Shown: piece by piece, positions 60,067-64,000 of the stretch
Numbering within the stretch: the stretch's first letter is position 1
Layout of the letters: each line of letters starts with the position of its first letter
NCBI RefSeq assembly: GCF_030272615.1
Contig: NC_081407.1
Coordinates: 377,819,132-377,883,131 of the forward strand
DNA length: 64,000 bases
Origin: Cryptomeria japonica
Taxonomy: Eukaryota > Streptophyta > Pinopsida > Cupressales > Cupressaceae
Direction: 5' to 3'
Position numbers and translations under genes: made by a program
Notes under the pieces: model-generated
Seen by the model: the letters and a program-made list of their open reading frames with translations, nothing else
Database searches by the model: none
Told to the model about the DNA's origin: nothing

Positions 60067-61286
60067 TGTTTCTCTTGATGCTTCTTGGATAGATGGAATA
60101 GAGTTAAAGGAAACCACTGCATAGATGGAGTGGTTTGTCACATTGGAGATCATTGTCAGGGACGTGATTTATGATGCAGATAGCTATAAGTTGGAAAAGT
60201 ATTTGGAGCATATTAAGAAATGTGGCAAAGTGATTAGCAATTATCTCTTGCTTCAAATATATCAAATTGTTGTCTTTTAAAGTCTTATTTGATATGTTTG
60301 TTATGTTGGTAGTTGTGTTAGGGTTAGTTAGTTACTTTTATTTAGTTAAGATATTAGTTAGTGTAATTTTGAATGAAGGGGTATGCCATTTCATTTTAAA
60401 ACTAAATCCTCATTTGTATATATAGAGGATATTTTGATGAAATGAGAGATAGATTTAGAGATGCAATTATATACAATACTCTCGGGGTTTGTTTTTTGGA
60501 AATGCCAAACTGGTGAAAAGAAATTGTGCTATATGTAATTAGTTGATAATCTTATGTTTATTTCAATACAAATATCAAGTGTTCTTCATCTCTGATGGCA
60601 TTTGTCTTTTTGATTGTTTGATTAGTTCCCTATAATAAATCTATTTATTTAGATTGTTTCAATGTGCTATCCTATGTTATTATAGTTTGAGTTAAGTTAA
60701 ATAAGTTTGATTATCAGTTTGAAGGATTGGATGTCAAGCTTCATTCTATCTTATTGGTCTTTCAGAGAAAAGTTAAATTTAGTAAGACTAACTCCAACAT
60801 TATGTCAGGGGTGAAGGCATTGGTCTACTAGTGTTTGAAGATAATTTAATCAAGTGTTTATAGAGTAATCTCAATTAAGAAATCATACTTATAATAAAGT
60901 AACCTTTTATTTAAAGCATTCATTTACAAGCAAGCAATTCAAAGTTTTCAGTAATAATTTAATTGAAGTAACAATATTAGGAATCATTTTCCCTCTAATG
61001 CATATAAACATTGGAAACATTCAATTCCAATCAGCCATACTTGACAACAATGGGATTAATACCCATCAAAAGTCTCTTCTCAATCTTCAAAACAACCTTA
61101 CAAGACAATAACTTAATAGAAACCAACCATACTTTGAGGAAGAAAAACATGACAAAGGCTGCCCGTACCTTGTAATGAAGCCAATTGATCCGTTCAGTCT
61201 CTTGATATCATTGTTATAGACTATCCTCCATTTTAAAGAAAGATCCAATGGCTCAAATGAAAGTTATGATATTTCTTCGAAAACTG
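60067..61286. other. Non-coding sequence with a possible LTR fragment
   Basis: At about 60280-60500 the plus strand has GTTAGTTAGTTAC-type repeats, a TATATATAGAGG box near 60418 and a run resembling an LTR transcription start region. No terminal repeats are found. The rest, to 61286, is AT-rich with no recognised frame. Confidence 0.35.
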
Positions 61287-61523
61287 CTACAGGATACAAG
61301 AAAGACAATATCCCAATTGTATTATTGCATTCAAAGTACATATATTGCGACCGACTCCTCCATCTATTAGGACTCGTTTGATGTGTTTTTTGTGTAGGAA
61401 GGCCTCAATGTGTAAAGGTGCATTATGCGGTTGGCTTATGGAGGCATCGTCAACTTTGGTGAATGTAAGAGAATAGGGAATGGAAAGGTATCCCACCATG
61501 GCTTGAAACTGGTCCACATTCAT
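61287..61523 (-). pseudogene. Gypsy protease domain
   Basis: The minus-strand frame has KRVLIDGGVGRNICTLN, then IQLGY, the retropepsin pattern of Tat/Ogre-type Gypsy elements (VLIDGGA.LNICTL). The preceding part ISQPHNAPLHIEAFLHKKHI also fits. It is frame-shifted relative to gag. Reverse transcriptase and integrase, expected further left, are not visible, so the element is truncated near 61280. Confidence 0.75.
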
Positions 61524-61642
61524 ATCAGTTGGTACAGAGGTTTCTTTTAGGACTTCCCTAACTGTTCCACTAGGCTGTACTTAGGTTTGGCCAATGAGGA
61601 AGTGGTGGTTTTAGCTAGAGCACCTTGCAGGGTGACCTTACC

Positions 61643-62070
61643 TCAACGAGTTGTGACATTACATTCAGAGGTAGATTTGGGAGAAGTTCCAATGCCTCTT
61701 AGGATAACTTTGGCTCTTTGGGTAGGACTTTTAGGTGTTTTGTCCTTTATGATAATAGTAGAAACATAGTTACCCATTGAAATGACATTAACAGTTGAAT
61801 CATAATTATAGGACACTTTGGTATAGTTAGCTTGCTCATCTTTGGCTTTGGATTTTCCCTTGTCATGTTTAGGGATTGGTTCCTTAAACATCTCATGTTC
61901 TTGATTGGATGAATGTCCTTCAATCTCAATGTCACCTCTATCAATAAAATCCTATATAATGTTCTTCAAGCGATGGAAATTTCCTGTTTTATGTCCCTTG
62001 CTTTTGTGATATTCACAATACTCATCGTCATTCCACCAATTTGGTTTGACTTTTGGTTCATATGGAGGAT
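61643..62070 (-). pseudogene. Gypsy gag C-terminal part with zinc-finger-like motif
   Basis: The minus strand reads WWNDDEYCEYHKSKGHKTG, then FHRLKNII followed by a stop and DFIDRGDIEIEG, and on into the frame 61891-61643. In Tat/Athila-type gag this region is CEYH...GH.T..C..LK..I..LI..G; the third cysteine is replaced here (N-F-H). It links gag to protease. Confidence 0.75.
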
Positions 62071-62360
62071 TGTCTGGAATTGTTATTATCTTGTTCGCCA
62101 CTAGCTTCCTAAAAGCTGACTAAAGTGGTTCTCCCAATGGGGTGTATTTGAAGTTGCTTGAGTATTTACTTGGTTGTTTGTAGAAGAACTTGATCCCGAA
62201 AGAATGATTTTTGGTCTCACTGTGTTAGCATCAACAACTCCATCATTTACTATGTTCTTGTTCTTGTTCCAAAATCATGGCTTGTCCTTTCCTTTAAAAT
62301 CCTCTTTATTTTCTTTGAATATCTTGATGATTCCTTGCTCAATTAAGACCTTCTCTATTG

Positions 62361-63839
62361 CTAAGCCTTTCCCAATGACATCCTTGAAAGTGGACAAACA
62401 AGATTCCTCAAGTCATAACCAATTTCTCTATTGACATTCTGTGTAAACATCTCTACCATTTGTTTTTGTGGAATTTCACAAGAGCATCTACTAGATAAAT
62501 TCCTCCATCTTTGTAAGAATGATGAAAATGACTCCCCATCTTTCTGTTTGGTATTGCACAAAGTGGTAACTGATATATCTGTTTCTATGTTATATGAGAA
62601 ATGTTGTATGAAAGCTTCTGCTAGATCACCCCATGACTTAATTCCATGTGGAAGTTGGGAGAACCATTCCATAGCTTGTTCACCTAAGCTTTGTGGGAAC
62701 AATCTCATCAAGTATGTTTCTTCTATTGCTACCACAATGCAAGTTGTAAAAAAATGTCTTATATATGTCTTAGGGTATCCTTTGCCTCTATATTTATAAA
62801 AAAATGGTGTTACAAAGTGTGTAGGAAATGGAGGCATTGGAATTCTTTTATCAAATGGATAGGGACATATCTCTCTCATTGTGTAAGCTGGTTTTGGTGT
62901 ATTTATGTCCTCCATCTTCTTTTGTAAGTCCTTTATTTGTTGTTCCAAATTGTTTTTGGGTAGAGACTGACTTCTTGGACCATATCCCAAGCCTAAGCCA
63001 TGAGGTGGAGGAGGAGGATACTATATATATGGATGGTACTGATTGTAAACATACTCATATGGAGGAGGTCTATAATGATAATGCATGTAGGGACCACTTG
63101 ATACAGGGTCATAAGGCATGCCATGAGTTTTCTCTTGTGTATTGCCCCAAAATTTGACATGGGATTTTCTTCTGTCCAAATTTTGAGCATGCCTCTAGAT
63201 ATTCAATTTCTTTTGAGGTTTTTCCTTAGAATTGGTATGCAATTGAGTGTATTTATCCGCATAAGATTTCCATAAAGGTATACATAGACGAAGTAGTTCA
63301 TGAGATGTTCTTTTGTGAGTATCATAAGCTTGACCATGTGTATTTGGGACCTCAGGTTTTTGAAACAAGGATGATGGTGACTCAGGCATGAAATATGGTC
63401 CCCTAGTACCTCCACTATTAGGTCTCCTTTGATCCATATCGAGTTGACTTTCTTGAGTAGATCGATTTTCCACTATTTGGGACATGTCAAAATCCAGAGG
63501 TATTTTAGCTCCACTTTGTGCCATCACTTGTAGGAAATATTGTCTATCTCTTCTCATGATCTCCTCAACCAATCTATTAAAATGGGAATCCATGATAGCT
63601 TCCTCCACTTCTGTTGAGTGTATTGAAATGTTGTCTACATTGTCATTTTTTGCATCATTGTTGTTTGTACCATCCAGGTTCTCAAAATTTTGAATGTTTC
63701 TATAGATGTCCATGTTAGGTAATGTGGTATGATCAAAATTGAAAAAGATATTGTTGTCGTACTCATAACCACTCATGTTTGCAGACTCTTGAGCCTCTTT
63801 AGCTTCCCTCCTATATTTTGGGGAATGGGTTTCAAACAT
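62361..63839 (-). pseudogene. Gypsy gag (Retrotrans_gag) ORF
   Basis: One minus-strand frame runs from ATG at 63839 to 62361, about 490 codons, interrupted by only two TAG codons near 63195 and 63020. The N-terminal part is acidic and variable. The central part is proline- and tyrosine-rich (YRPPPYEYVYNQYHPY). The C-terminal part has the conserved gag core: PFDKRIPMPPFPTHFVTPFF, EETYLMRLFPQSLGEQAMEW, LPHGIKSWGDLAEAFIQHF and DGESFSSFLQRWRNLSSRC. Gag builds the particle. Both stops are TAG, which could be decay or base error; a planned readthrough is less likely. Confidence 0.9.
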
Positions 63840-64000
63840 GAATTAGGTCTTGATGAAGATGTGTGAGACTAGATGAAAATGAAAAGAGTATGGAAGACCA
63901 AGAATTGGATGGAATGTAAATGAATTTGAGGTGTACATGCAATGTCCAAAATGTAAGACCAAGTATGTATGTAGTAGAATAGGTGTGACTTCCAAAGAGA
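63840..64000 (-). other. Leader region upstream of the Gypsy gag
   Basis: Purine-rich non-coding sequence on the plus strand, before the gag ATG in the minus direction. No LTR edge or primer-binding site is reached before the window ends. Confidence 0.4.

Noticed and set aside
1-64000. CRISPR array, operons, ribosome binding sites or phage systems
   Set aside because: The sequence is a plant nuclear genome; tandem repeats seen have no spacer structure.

Overview
The window looks like intergenic DNA from a very large plant genome, most likely a conifer or other gymnosperm. That assignment is inference. It rests on very low gene density, AT-rich decayed sequence, plant-type Ty1/Copia, Ty3/Gypsy and L1-type LINE remains, plant F-box and PPR genes, and a 5S-rRNA-like segment of the kind carried by Cassandra elements. 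Two 500-base runs of N (31135-31634 and 58635-59134) are assembly gaps of nominal size. Only one gene looks intact: a minus-strand F-box protein at 51008-52567.

Layout. 1-5.0 kb: a minus-strand retroelement ORF relic split by a 4.1 kb solo LTR with a 5-bp target duplication; the LTR carries a strong GC-rich hairpin. 5-8 kb: decayed minus-strand LTR sequence and a Copia LTR with primer-binding site. 8.0-8.3 kb: PPR relic. 10.5-10.8 kb: 5S-derived (Cassandra-like) sequence. 12.5 kb: probable LINE ORF1 relic. 14.5-15 kb: GC-rich palindromic repeats. 15.8-17.5 kb: F-box/kelch-type pseudogene with an in-frame minisatellite; a partial copy of its 5' end lies at 22.1-22.6 kb. 18.3-20.25 kb and 22.9-24.8 kb: two relics of one LINE family in opposite orientations. 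25-26 kb: minus-strand LTR with polypurine tract. 26.9 kb: second PPR relic. 27.4-31.1 kb: plus-strand Copia-type element whose gag-protease frame runs into an unrecognised acidic region. 31.6-36.8 kb: decayed minus-strand Copia with all domains traceable. 38.5-43.4 kb: nearly complete minus-strand LTR element with matching target duplications but no recognisable pol. 44.6-46.1 kb: LINE 3' end and LINE RNase H relic. 47.8-52.6 kb: F-box gene with duplicated downstream sequence and a third PPR relic. 54.2-58.6 kb: LTR element with minisatellite-bearing LTRs and a non-pol acidic ORF. 59.1-60.1 kb: decaying coiled-coil ORF. 61.3-64 kb: minus-strand Gypsy gag and protease.

No operon or biochemical pathway is present. 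The main story is retroelement turnover: nested insertion, solo-LTR formation, loss of pol, and LTR elements carrying unfamiliar ORFs. The best candidates for something undescribed are those non-canonical ORFs (28.5-31.1, 56.4-58.0 and 59.1-60.1 kb) and the F-box genes with repeat-expanded segments.
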